From contig NC_133335.1 in NCBI RefSeq assembly GCF_042186555.1, positions 175,237,419 to 175,301,418 of the forward strand: DNA of 64,000 nt. Direction: 5' to 3'. Of the stretch, positions 43,989 to 55,035 are shown piece by piece. A model generated the notes under the pieces. The model ran no database searches and was not told the DNA's origin. It worked only from the letters and a program-made list of their open reading frames with translations. How positions within the stretch are numbered: position 1 is the stretch's first letter; every line of letters starts with the position of its first letter. Both the position numbers and the translations under genes were made by a program. This DNA comes from Aquarana catesbeiana. Taxonomy: Eukaryota; Chordata; Amphibia; Anura; Ranidae.

Positions 43989-45299
43989 GGTGCATGTATG
44001 CCCATCATTAGAAGTGGGTGGATGAAGGGAGGTATTCTAATGGTGGGCATACCCACCGATCAATATCTTTTTTTCGTTCAGCCCACAGGCTGCATGAAAA
44101 AAAAGATTACAATATATGCCCAACAAGGACCAGCAACGTACTGGTATGTTGCTGAACTTTGAGTGGTTATACCAAAATGATGCCTGCAGGTTTAGGTATC
44201 ATCTTGGTATCATTCTTTTCAGCCAGCGGTCGGCTTTCATGTAAAAGCAATCCTAGCAGCTAATTAGCCTCTAGACTGCTTTTACAAGCAGTGGGAGGGA
44301 ATGTCCCCCCCCCACCGTCGTCCATGGTTTTCTCTGGCTCTCCTGTCCCAACAGGGAACCCGAGAATGCAGCCGGTGATTTGGCCAGCTGACCATAGAGC
44401 TGATCAGAGACCAGAATGGCTCCAATCATCTCTATGGCCTAAGAAACCGGAAGCTACGAGCATTTCATGACTTAGATTTTGCCGGATGTAAACAGTGCCA
44501 TTGGGAAATTGGGAAAGCATTTTATCACACCGATCTTGGTGTGGTCAGATGCTTTGAGGGCAGAGGAGAGATCTAGGGTCTAATAGACCCCAATTTTTTC
44601 AAAAAAGAGTACCTGTCACTACCTATTGCTATCATAAGGGATATTTACATTCCCTGAGATAACAATAAAAATGATAAAAAAAATTAAAGGAACAGTTTAA
44701 AAATAAGATAAAAAAGTAAAAAAAATAATAAAGAAAAAAAAAAAAGCACCCCTGTTCCCCCCTGCTCTCGTGCAAAGGTGAGCGCAAACGTCGGTCTGGC
44801 GTCAAGTGTAAACAGCAATTCCACCATGCATGTGAGGTATCACCGCGAAGGTCAGATCGAGGGAAGTAATTTTAGCAGTAGACCTCCTCTGTAAATCTAA
44901 AGTGGTAACCTGTAAAGGCTTTTAAAAATGTATTTAGTTTGTCGCCACTGCGCGTTTGTGCGCAATGTTAAAGCATGTCGTGTTTGGTATCCATGTACTC
45001 GGCCTAAGATCATCTTTTTTATTTCATCAAACATTTGGGCAATATAGTGTGTTTTAGTGCATTAAAATAAAAAAAAGTGTGTTTTTCCCCAAAAAAATGC
45101 GTTTGGAAAATCGCAAATACTGTGTGAAAAAAAAAAATGAAACACCCACCATTTTAACCTGTAGGGCCTGCTTTAAAAAAATATATAATGTTTGGGGGTT
45201 CAAAATAATTTTCTTGCAAAAAAAAAAAATTTTTTCATGTAAACAAAAAGTGTCAGAAAGGGCTTTGTCTTCAAGTGGTTAGAAGAGTGGGTGATGTGT

Positions 45300-47755
45300 G
45301 ACATAAGCTTCTAAATGTTGTGCATAAAATGCCAGGACAGTTCAAAACCCCCCCAAATGACCCCATTTTGGAAAGTAGACACCCCAAGCTATTTTCTGAG
45401 AGGCATGTGGAGTCCATGGAATATTTTATATTGTGACACAAGTTGCGGGAAAAAGACACATTTTTTTTTTTTTTCACAAAGTTGTCACTAAATGATATAT
45501 TGCTCAAACATGCCATGGGAATATGTGAAATTACACCCCAAAATACATTCTGTTGCTTCTCCTGAGTATGGGGATACCACATGTGTGAGACTTTTTGGGA
45601 GCCTAGCCGCGTACGGGACCCCAAAAACCAAGCACTGCCTTCAGGCTTTCTAAGGGTGTAAATTTTTGATTTCACTCTTCACTGCTTATCACAGTTTCGG
45701 AGGCCAAGGAATGCCCAGATGGCACAACCCCCCCCCCCCCAAATGACCCCATTTTGGAAAGTAGACACCCCAAGCTATTTGCTGAGAGGTATGGTGAGTA
45801 TTTTGCAGACCTCGCTTTTTGTCACAAAATTTTGAAAATTGAAAAAAGAAAAAAAAGTACATTTTTCTTTTCTTTCTTATTTTCAAAAACAAATGAGAGC
45901 TGCAAAATACTCACCATGCCTCTCAGCAAATAGCTTGGTGTGTCTACTTTCCAAAATGGGGTCATTTGGGGGGGGGGGGGGGGGGGTTGGGCCATCTTAG
46001 CATTTTATGGCCTTCAAAACTGTGATAGGTAGTGAGTAAGTGCTTGGTTTTCGGGGCCCTACGCGGCTAGGCTCCCAAGAAGTCCCACACATGTGGTATC
46101 AGGAGAAGCAGCAGAATGTATTTTGGGGTGTAATTCCACATATGCCCATGGCATGTGTGAGCAATATAACATTTAGTGACAACTTTGTGCAAAAAAAAAA
46201 AAATTTGTCATTTTCCTGTAACTTGTGGCAAAATACAAAATATTCCATGGACTCAACATGCCTCTCAGCAAATAGCTTGGGGTGTCTACTTTCCAAAATG
46301 TGGTCATTTGGGGGAGTTTTGAGCCATCTTAACGTTTTATGGCCTTCAAAACTGTGATAGGTAGTGAGGAGTGAAATCAAAAATTTACGCCCTTAGAAAT
46401 CCTGAAGGCGGTGCTTGGTTTTTGGGGGTCCCGTACGCGGGGGTCCCCATACTTATGAGAAGCAGCAGAATGTTTTTTGGGGTGTAATTCCACATATGCC
46501 CATGGCCTGTGTGAGCAATACATCATTTAGTGACAACTTTGTGCAAAAAAAAAAAAGTTTGTCATTTTCCCACAACTTGTGGCAAAATATAAAATATTCC
46601 ATGGACTTAACATGCCTCTCAGCAAATAGCTTGTTTACTTTCCAAAATGGGGTCATTGGGGGGGGGGGGGGTTGTGCCATCTTAGCATTTTATGGCCTTC
46701 AAAACTGTGATAGGTAGTGAGGAGTGAATCCTGAAGGCGGTGATTGTTTTTCAGGGGCCCCGTACGCGGCTAGGCTCCCAAAAAGTCCCACACATGTGGT
46801 ATCCCCGTACTCAGGAGAAGCAGCAAAATGTATTTTGGGGTGCAGCCCCGCATATAACCATAGCATGTGTGAGCAATATATCATTTAGTGACAACTTTTT
46901 GTAAAATATTTTTTTTTTTTTTTTTGTCATTATTCAATCACTTGGGACAAAAAAATAAAATATTCCATGGACTCAACATGCCTCTCAGCAAATAGCTTGG
47001 GGTGTCTACTTTCCAAAATGTGGTCATTTGGGGGAGTTTTGAGCCATCTTAACGTTTTATGGCCTTCAAAACTGTGATAGGTAGTGAGGAGTGAAATCAA
47101 AAATTTACGCCCTTAGAAATCCTGAAGGCGGTGCTTGGTTTTTGGGGGTCCCGTACGCGGGGGTCCCCATACTTATGAGAAGCAGCAGAATGTTTTTTGG
47201 GGTGCAATTCCACATATGCCCATGGCCTGTGTGAGCAATACATCATTTAGTGACAACTTTGTGCAAAAAAAAAAAGTTTGTCATTTTCCCACAACTTGTG
47301 GCAAAATATATAATATTCCATGGACTCAACATGCCTCTCAGAAATAGCTTGTTTACTTTCCAAAATGGGGTCATTGGGGGGGGTTGTGCCATCTTAGCAT
47401 TTTATGGCCTTCAAAACTGTGATAGGTAGTGAGGAGTGAATCCTGAAGGCAGTGATTGGTTTTCGGGGTCCCGTACGCGGCTAGGCTCCCAAAAAGTCCC
47501 ACACATGTGGTATCCCTGTACTCAGGAGAAGCAGCAAAATATATTTTGGGGTGCAGCCCCGCATATAACCATAGCATGTGTGAGCAATATTTCATTTAGT
47601 GACAACTTTTTGTAAAATATTTTTTTTTTTTTTTTTGTCATTATTCAATCACTTGGGACAAAAAAATAAAATATTCAATGGGCTCAACATACCTCTCAGC
47701 AATTTCCTTGGGGTGTCTACTTTCCAAAATGGGGTCATTGGGTGGGGGGGGTTGT
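45300..47755. repeat. Satellite array with an internal inversion and a 720-bp higher-order unit
   Basis: Units of ~340-400 bp carry CTTTCCAAAATGGGGTCATT, CTTCAAAACTGTGATAGGTA, CCGTACGCGGCTAGGCTCCC and GTATTTTGGGGTG. From 45300 to about 45840 they read on the minus strand, and from about 45890 to 47755 on the plus strand, with an inverted junction of about 65-bp arms (45747-45813 / 45893-45960). 46261-46545 recurs at 46981-47265 (exact 720-bp offset) with almost no difference, showing a two-unit higher-order repeat. It starts just after the piggyBac end. Confidence 0.88.
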
Positions 47756-47759
47756 ACTG

Positions 47760-48530
47760 CCCTGCCACTTAGCAGAAGCTGTGCAAAATAGGAACAAGCT
47801 TGTGCAGGTGGAAGGCTTAGGAGGAAACTGTAAATAGGGAGTAAGTGTCTCTGAAGTTAAACTGTTGCTGAATTAACAAGTAATTAAAAATAAATGTAAA
47901 TAAATGTAACACCACGTCTAGTCTACAACAGCTAAATGGCCCATCCAGACTGTCTCCTGCTGTCAGCCCATTATAGGAAGAATTGAGGAAGTGTGGGAAA
48001 ACTTTGGCCAGGTTAATGTTGTTACTGCATGCCCTCCCCCCTGGGCCTATGATTTTCCCCTCCTGTTCATGGCACCTGCCCTTCCCCCCTGCTCTGTGAC
48101 ATGGCAAGCAGCCTTTTTTATGTTTTCCAAACTCCCCCTTCTCCTCAATGCCAGCACCACATCCCTTCTCCCATGGCAGGATTAGCAGAGGAGGAGGACA
48201 AAAGGGTGTATTAGCAGGCACCCTGTTGCCCTTAAAGTTACATTTAAAGTTGAACCCTCTCCCTGCTGTACAGTATTTATAAAAAATGTGTTTGCATTGG
48301 TTGATGTCCCCCATGCCAGTGCCCTACTCCCCACGCCCTTTGTTTGTCAGTTTATTTCCTAATAGCCTTGAAAACTGGCCAGAATTGATTTTCATGATTC
48401 AACTTTATTTTTGGACTTTATGAGGGTTTGGGCAAACAGGCCATGAACCTTACCCAGGCCAAATCGCTGATCCCTAGTGCTGCTATGGCAATTTGGGAAA
48501 AGAATCATGACTGCACAAATAATCATAAAT
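47760..48530. other. No recognised feature
   Basis: A 165-residue minus-strand open frame (48314-47817) has no domain signature or compositional support. Otherwise nothing. Confidence 0.4.
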
Positions 48531-48535
48531 CATAG

Positions 48536-48946
48536 TGTCAGGGCTGGGCTCAGCCCTTCCTTCTCTAAGCTGGCCGCTCAGCTGTCGGATAATTGCCAGC
48601 TCCTTTCTTTCCACAGTGACTCAGCTGTTGATGATCTGCTCGTCAGTCCTGGCTACTTAAAGCCGTCCAGCTCACTTCATATCTGCCTTCGCCTTTGGTC
48701 ACATCTCAGAGACCTTCTCCTGTGTTCCTGTTGAAGACTTGCTTCGTCCCTTCTGGCTCCTGATCCTACTTGCTGTATTACTACATTGATCTCTGGCTCT
48801 CTGACATTGGCATTGGCTGACTACCCAATCTGGTTACTGAACTCTGGCTATGTATTGACTACGCTTACTCTGTTTACCTTTTTATTATTATTAAACAAGT
48901 GTGATTAACTGTACTTCTGTCTTGGTCTGATTCATGGTTTCTGACA
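48536..48946 (+). repeat. Solo LTR of the Ty3/gypsy family, perfect CATAG duplication
   Basis: TGTCAGGGCTGGG...GTTTCTGACA, flanked by CATAG at 48531-48535 and 48947-48951. Reverse-complement similarity to the LTRs at 3193-3595 and 50911-51360 runs along its whole length. It has a TATA-like ACTTAAAG at 48655-48662 and a putative transcript start around GCCTTCGCCT (48685-48694). Excision of the internal region by LTR-LTR recombination explains the solo state. Confidence 0.93.
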
Positions 48947-48951
48947 CATAG

Positions 48952-49262
48952 CCTAATTACTGTATATTTATAATACATGCACGCTTCAAGCCCCTAGATA
49001 CAAATAAAAAAATGCCTTTCAAGTTAAATAAGTAATTTATATGAACTAAGTATTGGATTAGTGAGGTCCTACTAAAAAAAAAAAAAATAATGGGTTACAG
49101 GTCTTCATTATAAGTTTCCTATTTACTATACATTTACTGTAGTTCACTTGAATGCATTTAACATAGGGTTGACTTTGATCAAGTTGTAGTCAAGGATGAA
49201 AAAGTGAACTTTTGTTAAAGTACATATAAAGAAATGAAAGAGTAGGCTTAATTGCAAACCCC
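48952..49262. other. No recognised feature
   Basis: AT-rich, one A-tract at 49074-49086, nothing supported. Confidence 0.5.
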
Positions 49263-49266
49263 TTAA

Positions 49267-49780
49267 AGTGTTACTAAACTCACAACAGTAAAATAAGTAT
49301 GTGTATACAGTAAAGCATGCTTATTATACTCACTGTGGAACCTAAGGGGTTAATCTTCGCATTGTGTAAAAAGGCTGTTTGATCCTGTTGTCTCTGATCC
49401 TCCCCTTCTTTTACTGTCACCAATCCATCTGCCTTTAGCACAGAGCCCTAAGAGGCACTCTGCACATGCTCAGTTTGGTGTGTATTGCTAGAGTTGTTTT
49501 TTTGGGAGGGTGCATATGATCAGCACAGGACCAATCAGCACTTTCCAGAGGGTCAGGGGTCATGCAGCCTCATAGGACAGTCAGAGGAGAATGAAAACTC
49601 CTCCTACAAGCTTTAGCCAGTGCTTGGCCTGACACTGATAGAAGTCAGAAGACTGTTTTATGATGCTGATGAGAAAAGATATTTAGCAGTTTATAATTAC
49701 TAAAATAATTGCATTTCCATGTTCTGTGTACTGTGGGAGGCCAGATATAGTGAATACAGGGTCTTGGGTTTAGTGACACT
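49267..49780. mobile_element. TTAA-flanked MITE (AGTGTTACTAAAC termini)
   Basis: TTAA at 49263-49266 and 49781-49784. The left end AGTGTTACTAAACTCA and right end TGGGTTTAGTGACACT are inverted with two differences. 514 bp, non-coding. TTAA is the target of both piggyBac and Kolobok transposases, and the short ends do not decide between them. Confidence 0.82.
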
Positions 49781-49784
49781 TTAA

Positions 49785-50910
49785 GGTACCTGCATTTACG
49801 TTATCTGTACTCCTCTTCTGATAACAATCCCTGAAAATCTGATGCAAATACTGACTTTCTGAAAGTCAATATATGCACATGGCCAGACATTCTCCTCCCC
49901 CTCCTTAGTGACAGTACTCAAGTCCAAATCAAAGTTTTTCCTGGGGCTGTAGTAGTGGATCAGGGCAGCTTTGACCCATAGATAAGGTAAGCACAAACAC
50001 CTTTGGATGTCTGTTAGACAGATTTAGTCTTCTTTACATGTATTTATCTTACACAGGTTTGTTTAAAGAAAATCATGCCACAGTATCTTAAACTTAACAT
50101 CATAAATCAAATCTATATTTATAGGAATACGATAAGTCACATAGCCCTGAATTGTTTATATGCTCCTCCATCTGTTAGCTCTGATATACCTGCCTGGTGC
50201 AATCCAGTGTTCAATAAGCGGGTTAATGATTATGCACTGCCAAACAGCCACTGTCATATTTAACCAGCAGGCATCTGCAGAGCACAGGGCATCCTGGGGT
50301 AATACAGAAACTGCATCTGTTTTTGGCTGATAAGCGAATTTGCTTTTGGGAGTTATTCCAGGTCGGCTGTAATCTGAGAACTTTCTACATGAGGATTTAA
50401 ACGGTTCACTTGCCTTTTATTTTTCATATTAAAATATACAAGGTGCTGGGATTGTAGGAGAATCAGGTGCCAGCAAGCAACAACTGAGATAGAGTTAATG
50501 GTTTTAGGAGGCATTGGCTGACTTTTTTTGCAGTGGCTGTGAAATATTCCCCTTCATCTCTTCTTGCTGTTGATTGCTCCCTGGGCATGGAGTCACCGGC
50601 AACATTTTAGTATATTATTGTAAGAGATGGATTACGGGAGGAATGTAAAATATGGCTATAGGTTCAATCATCCTAACAAGGCTTTTCACTGGGAACCTAC
50701 CGTTCTTATCTAGTTTAAAAAAAAAAAAAAACGTACAAGTTTGAAAACGCAATGCTTTTGCTCACCATTTATTTATTTTAAATGTCAGATTAGTTTTACA
50801 GTACTGTCAACGCTACCATACAAAGGCACGATCTTGGCCAAGGCACTCCTAAAGTGGAGTTCCACCCATTTTTTTTCATTTGCAGTCATTCCCATGGACA
50901 CCTTTATTGC
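49785..50910. other. No recognised feature
   Basis: No coding or terminal-repeat signal. AGTGGAGTTCCACCC near 50852 looks like an isolated MITE terminus. Confidence 0.45.
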
Positions 50911-51360
50911 TGTCAGGAACCATGAATCAGACGGAGACAGAAAATGCAGTTAAAAATCACACCTTTTAATATAATGGTAAAAATGGTACAAATATTAAAT
51001 ATAGTCAAAACATAGCCAGGGTATGGTAGCCAAAGCGGGTAGTCAGAACAAGCCAGTAAATCAGGAAGCCAGAAATCAGCATAGTCAGAGGCAGCAGACA
51101 GGATCAGGAACCAGAAGGGACATCAACCAGGCAAGTCTTCAACAGGAACACAGCAGAGAGTCTCGAGATATGTTTGACCAAAGAGAAGCACAGAAAAAAT
51201 TAACCAGGCAGTTTAAATAGCTAGAATGGACTGGCTGTAGGCTGGACTGATGAGCAGGAAATGATCACCAGGTGAGCCGCTGTGCAATAATGAGTGCTGG
51301 CAACCGACAGCTGAGCAACCTGAGCACTGAGAAGGGAGGGCTGAGAGCCCAGCCCTGACA
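50911..51360 (-). repeat. 3' LTR of gypsy copy 2
   Basis: TGTCAGGAACC...AGCCCTGACA, 450 bp. It keeps the stretch around CAGGCAGTTTAAATAGC (51203-51222), which is the empty site for the TTAA insertion in the 5' LTR. On the element strand a purine-rich AAGGAGGGGATAC (51373-51361) precedes it as polypurine tract. Confidence 0.92.
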
Positions 51361-51388
51361 GTATCCCCTCCTTAATAACCCCTCCCCC

Positions 51389-52860
51389 TCAGGGGGCCAC
51401 CAGGTTTAAGGGGATAACGTCTATGAAAAGCACGGAGGAGGACAGGAGTATGTACGTCCGAGGATGAGACCCAAGAGAATTCCTCCGGATCATACCCTTT
51501 CCAATGAACCACGTACTGTATGCGCCCACGGAACCTACGAAGTCAATGATCGATTGTATCTCATACTGTTCATTGTTCTCAGTCTGAACCGGGCAAGGAC
51601 GTGGTACCAAGATGGTGAAACGGTTGCACACCAAAGGTTTTAATAGGGAGACATGGGATACATTCAAAATACGTATGTTAGAAGGAAGGTCTAATGCGTA
51701 AGCCACTGGGTTGATCCTATGGAGAATACGGAAAGGCCCAATAAACCGTGGTGTCAATTTCAATAAGGGAACATGAAGTCGGAGGTTATGAGATGACAGC
51801 CAGATCCTCTCCCCAACCTGTTAGGAGGGCGCAGCTAGGCGTCTGCGGTCAGCATGGAGTCTGTACCTCTCACTGGCACGTCGCAAGGACTCTTGGACCT
51901 GCACCCAAGTGGAACGAAGATCACGGAGATGCTCCTCTAACCCAGGAATTCTTTAAAGAAACAGCCAACATGGATGGTTGGAAACCATGATTCGCCATAA
52001 ATGGAGACAATGGACAAGCGGTATTGACGGCACTATTGTGAGCAAACGCCACCCAAGGTAGGAGGTCTGACCAGTTGTTATGGTGGTCAGAAATATAGCA
52101 ACCTGGAAACTGCTCCAAGGCTTGGTTGGCTCATTCTGTGGCCCCATTGGACTGCAGGTGACACGCAGAGGAGAAGGAAAGCTGAATTCCTAACTGTGCA
52201 CAAAAGGCTCGCCAAAACCTGGAGACAAACTGACTACCCCTGTCCGAGACGACAACTTTGGGTAGCCCATGTAACCAAAAGATCTCCCGAGCAAAAATGT
52301 ATGCCAGTTCTTTGGATGTGGGTAACTTCTCTAGTGAAATACAATGAGACATTTTTGAGAACCGGTCAAACACCATAAGAATAACTGTGTTGTCCTGGGA
52401 GTTGGGTAACTCCACAATAAAATCCATAGACAGGTGGGTGCAAGGCCTCTCTCCATTGGGTATGGGTTGTAGGAGGCCCACTGGAAGGTGTTGTGGTGTC
52501 TTACACTGACCACACATGGAACAAGTGGCTACAAAGGCGGTCACATCAGCGTGGAGACTAGGCCACCAGAATTGAAATAGCCCAAATGAGTTGATTCTTC
52601 CCTGGGTGGCCAGGTGCCTTGGGAGAATGGTAAGTCTGGAGCAAAGCAGTGCAAAGATTCTTAGGGACAAAGCAGCGGTCAGGTTTTTCAGGAGGAGAAT
52701 AGATCTGAGCGGCAAGAATTCTGTCACCCAAAGGTGAAGTGAGACTAGTACAAACAGTGGCCAGAATACAATCGGGAGGTATCACAGGAGCAGGAACTGA
52801 CTCCATATTGGAAGCGGAGGAAAACTGTTACTAAATTGCGTCAGCCCTTACATTCTTAGT
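51389..52860 (-). pseudogene. Integrase with chromodomain remnant, gypsy copy 2
   Basis: The zinc-binding part lies at about 52806-52560 in two frames (HSPKAPGHPGK, then CSMCGQCK). The catalytic core in 52727-52131 has MDFIVELP with the first Asp, VVVSDRGSQFVS with the second Asp, and QSNGATE with the Glu. A frame change follows. The C-terminal GPF/Y motif is PRFIGPFRILHR (about 51755-51720) and NVSHVSLLKPL follows. Further on, another frame gives VVHWKGYDPEEFSW (about 51520-51470), the core of a chromodomain. Chromodomain and GPY/F together identify a chromovirus. It acted in nuclear integration and is inactive through frameshifts. Confidence 0.92.
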
Positions 52861-52918
52861 ACCGGGTAAGAATGTAATTGAAGCTTGTCACGCCCTTCTG
52901 AGAGATAAGCATTTTGCC

Positions 52919-53470
52919 TCAGACAAGAGCTAAAATGATAGCTAACAATTCTCTGTCCCCAATGTCATAATTGCACTCTGCAGGAGACAATTTCTTAGAA
53001 CAGTAGCCACAAGGATGCATAGCACTCTCAAAGGTAAGACATTGAGACAGAAGGGTGCCTACTCCAGTCTCAGATGCATCAACCTCAAGGATGAAAGGTA
53101 ACGTAGAATCAGGATGTGCCAGCATGGGAGCTGAAACAAAGGCAACCTTGAGAGAATCAAAGGTTTTAATGGAATCCAGAGACCAATTCTGTTAGTTACC
53201 ATCCTTCCTGGTCATATCAGTCAGGGGTTTGACCAGAGAAGAGAAGTTCCAAATAAATTTCAGATAATAATTGGCAAAGCCAAGAAAACGTTGTAGCGGA
53301 CGTAGACCTAAGGCTTGAGGCCACTGTAGAACTGCAGATAGTTTCTCTGGGTTCATTGAAATCGGCAGTAGAAATGACATAACCCAGGAATGTAACCTGT
53401 TCACGATGGAACTCACACTTCTCCAACTTACAATACAGATTATTATCTCTCAGCCTCTGTAGCACACTGG
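52919..53470 (-). pseudogene. RT thumb and RNase H, gypsy copy 2
   Basis: 53465-53192 reads KCEFHREQVTFLGYVIS and FLGFANYYLKFIWNFSSLVK (RT thumb/connection). 53125-52919 reads EVDASETGVGTLLSQ (first RNase H Asp) and YDIGDRELLAIILA (Glu). The end with the LTDHKNL Asp is deleted before the integrase start. It is cut at 53474 by the hAT-like insertion and continues at 55815. Confidence 0.9.
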
Positions 53471-53654
53471 AAACCAGTGGTGGCTGGTGAAGTTTTAGGA
53501 TGGGGGGTGCCAGACCCGCCCCTCCTTTTTAACCCCTCCCACTTATATGCCCCACCCCTTATAGCATCCACCCACTCCATCCCCTGTATTCCACTTGCTT
53601 CCACCCATAGTGTCAGGAGTATACAGCTCAGGACAGCTCATCACAGCTCGTCAC

Positions 53655-54065
53655 AGGACAGAGTATACAGCCCAGACTCACAGCAGAGTATACAGCCCAG
53701 AATCACAGCAGAGTATACAGCCCAGAATCACAGCAGAGTATATAGCCCAGACTCACAGCATAGTATACAGCCCAGACTCACAGCAGAGTATACAGCCCAG
53801 ACTCACAGCAGTGTATACAGCCCAGAATCACAGCAGAGTATACAGCCCAGAATCACAGCGGAGTATACAGCCCAGAATCACAGCAGAGTATACAGCCCAG
53901 AATCACAGCAAAGTATATAGCCCAGACTCACAGCATAGTATACAGCCCAGACTCACAGCAGAGTATACAGCCCAGACTCACAGCAGAGTATACAGCCCAG
54001 AATCACAGCAGAGTATACAGCCCAGAATCACAGCGGAGTATACAGCCCAGAATCACAGCAGAGTA
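53655..54065 (+). repeat. Minisatellite, 25-bp unit
   Basis: About 16 units of AGTATACAGCCCAGAATCAC plus AGCAG, with AGAATCA/AGACTCA variants arranged in blocks. Because 25 is not a multiple of three, long open frames arise in more than one frame. They are not genes. Confidence 0.95.
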
Positions 54066-54475
54066 TAGCATATAGCATTTCTCACAAATCCTGGTATATA
54101 GCATTTCTCACAAAGCCTGGTATATAGCATTTCTCACAAAGCCTGATATATAGCATTTCTCATAAATCCTAGTATGTAGCATTTCTCACAAATCCTGATA
54201 TATAGCATTTCTCACAAATTCTGGTATATAGCATTTCTCACAAAACCTGGTATATAGCATTTCTCAAAAAATGGTATATAGCATGTCTCACAAAGCCTGG
54301 TATATAGCATTTCTCACAAATCCTGGCATATAGCATTTCTCACAAATCCTGGTATATAGCATTTCTCACAAAGCCTGGTATATAACATTTCTCACAACAC
54401 CTGGTATATAGCATTTCTCACAAAGCCTGGTATATAGCATTTCTCAAAAAAACTGGTATATATCATGTCTCACAA
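54066..54475 (+). repeat. Minisatellite, 26-bp unit
   Basis: About 15 units of TATATAGCATTTCTCACAAA plus a TCCTGG or GCCTGG ending, directly adjoining the 25-bp array. Confidence 0.95.
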
Positions 54476-55035
54476 AGTTCACCTCTGTACCCCCCTCCAT
54501 CCACAGTTCCCCTCTGTATCCTTCTGTCCATCTCGTTACCCCCCATGTGCACCTCTGTACCCCCCGCCACCTCTGTACCCCCCCTCCTCTGTCCACCTCT
54601 GTATCCCCCCATCCACCTCTATACCCCCCTCCTCCGTCCACCTCTGTATCCCCCCATCCACCTCTGTACCCCCCCTCCTCCATCCACCTCTGTATCCCCC
54701 CATCCACCTCTGTACCACCCCCCATCCACAGTTCACCTCTGTACCCCCTCCATCCACAGTTCACCTCTGTACCTCCCTCCAGCCACGGTTCACCTCTGTA
54801 CCCCCCATCCACAGTTCACCTCTGTATCATTCTGTCCATCTCGTTACCCCCCCATGTGCACCTCTGTACCCCCGCCACCTTTGTACCCCCCTCCTTCATC
54901 CACCTCTGTACCCCCCCTCCTTCATCCACCTCTGTACCCCCCCTCCTTCATCCACCTCTGTACCCCCCCTCCTCCATCCACCTCTGTACCCCCCCTCCCC
55001 CATCCACCTCTGTACCCCCTCATCCACCTCTGTAA
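54476..55035 (+). repeat. CT-rich minisatellite, ~24-31-bp unit
   Basis: About 22 units built on CACCTCTGTACCCCCC with CTCCTCCATC or ATCCACAGTT linkers. It yields proline-rich apparent frames up to 286 residues on the plus strand and mirror frames on the minus strand, all artefacts of the repeat. Confidence 0.92.

Larger units (their letters stand above)
40344..45278 (+). mobile_element. piggyBac element, nearly full length
   Basis: The left end TCAGTTGCCGACCGCCGC follows TTAA (40340-40343). The right end TTTGTCTTCAAGTGG is followed by TTAG (45279-45282), one change from TTAA. The decayed transposase lies at 41619-43402. About 1.3 kb of 5' leader and 1.9 kb of 3' non-coding sequence surround it. 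The 3' part (about 44200-45270) is collinear with the family A MITEs at 6046, 19272 and 56862, which makes this the likely parent of that family. The 5' leader has several CCCCTGATCACCC-type degenerate repeats. Confidence 0.85.

Noticed and set aside
47817..48314. 165-residue minus-strand open frame
   Set aside because: Longest frame in an unassigned stretch, but its composition is random-like and no motif is recognisable.
53477..54068. Two overlapping open frames of 147 and 157 residues with repeated YTAQ/QSIQP motifs
   Set aside because: They are produced by the 25-bp minisatellite, which keeps several frames open. No start context, composition or homology supports a gene.
53655..54475. 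Regular short repeats resembling a CRISPR array
   Set aside because: Units are head to tail with no unique spacers and lie in a eukaryotic transposon. They are ordinary minisatellites.
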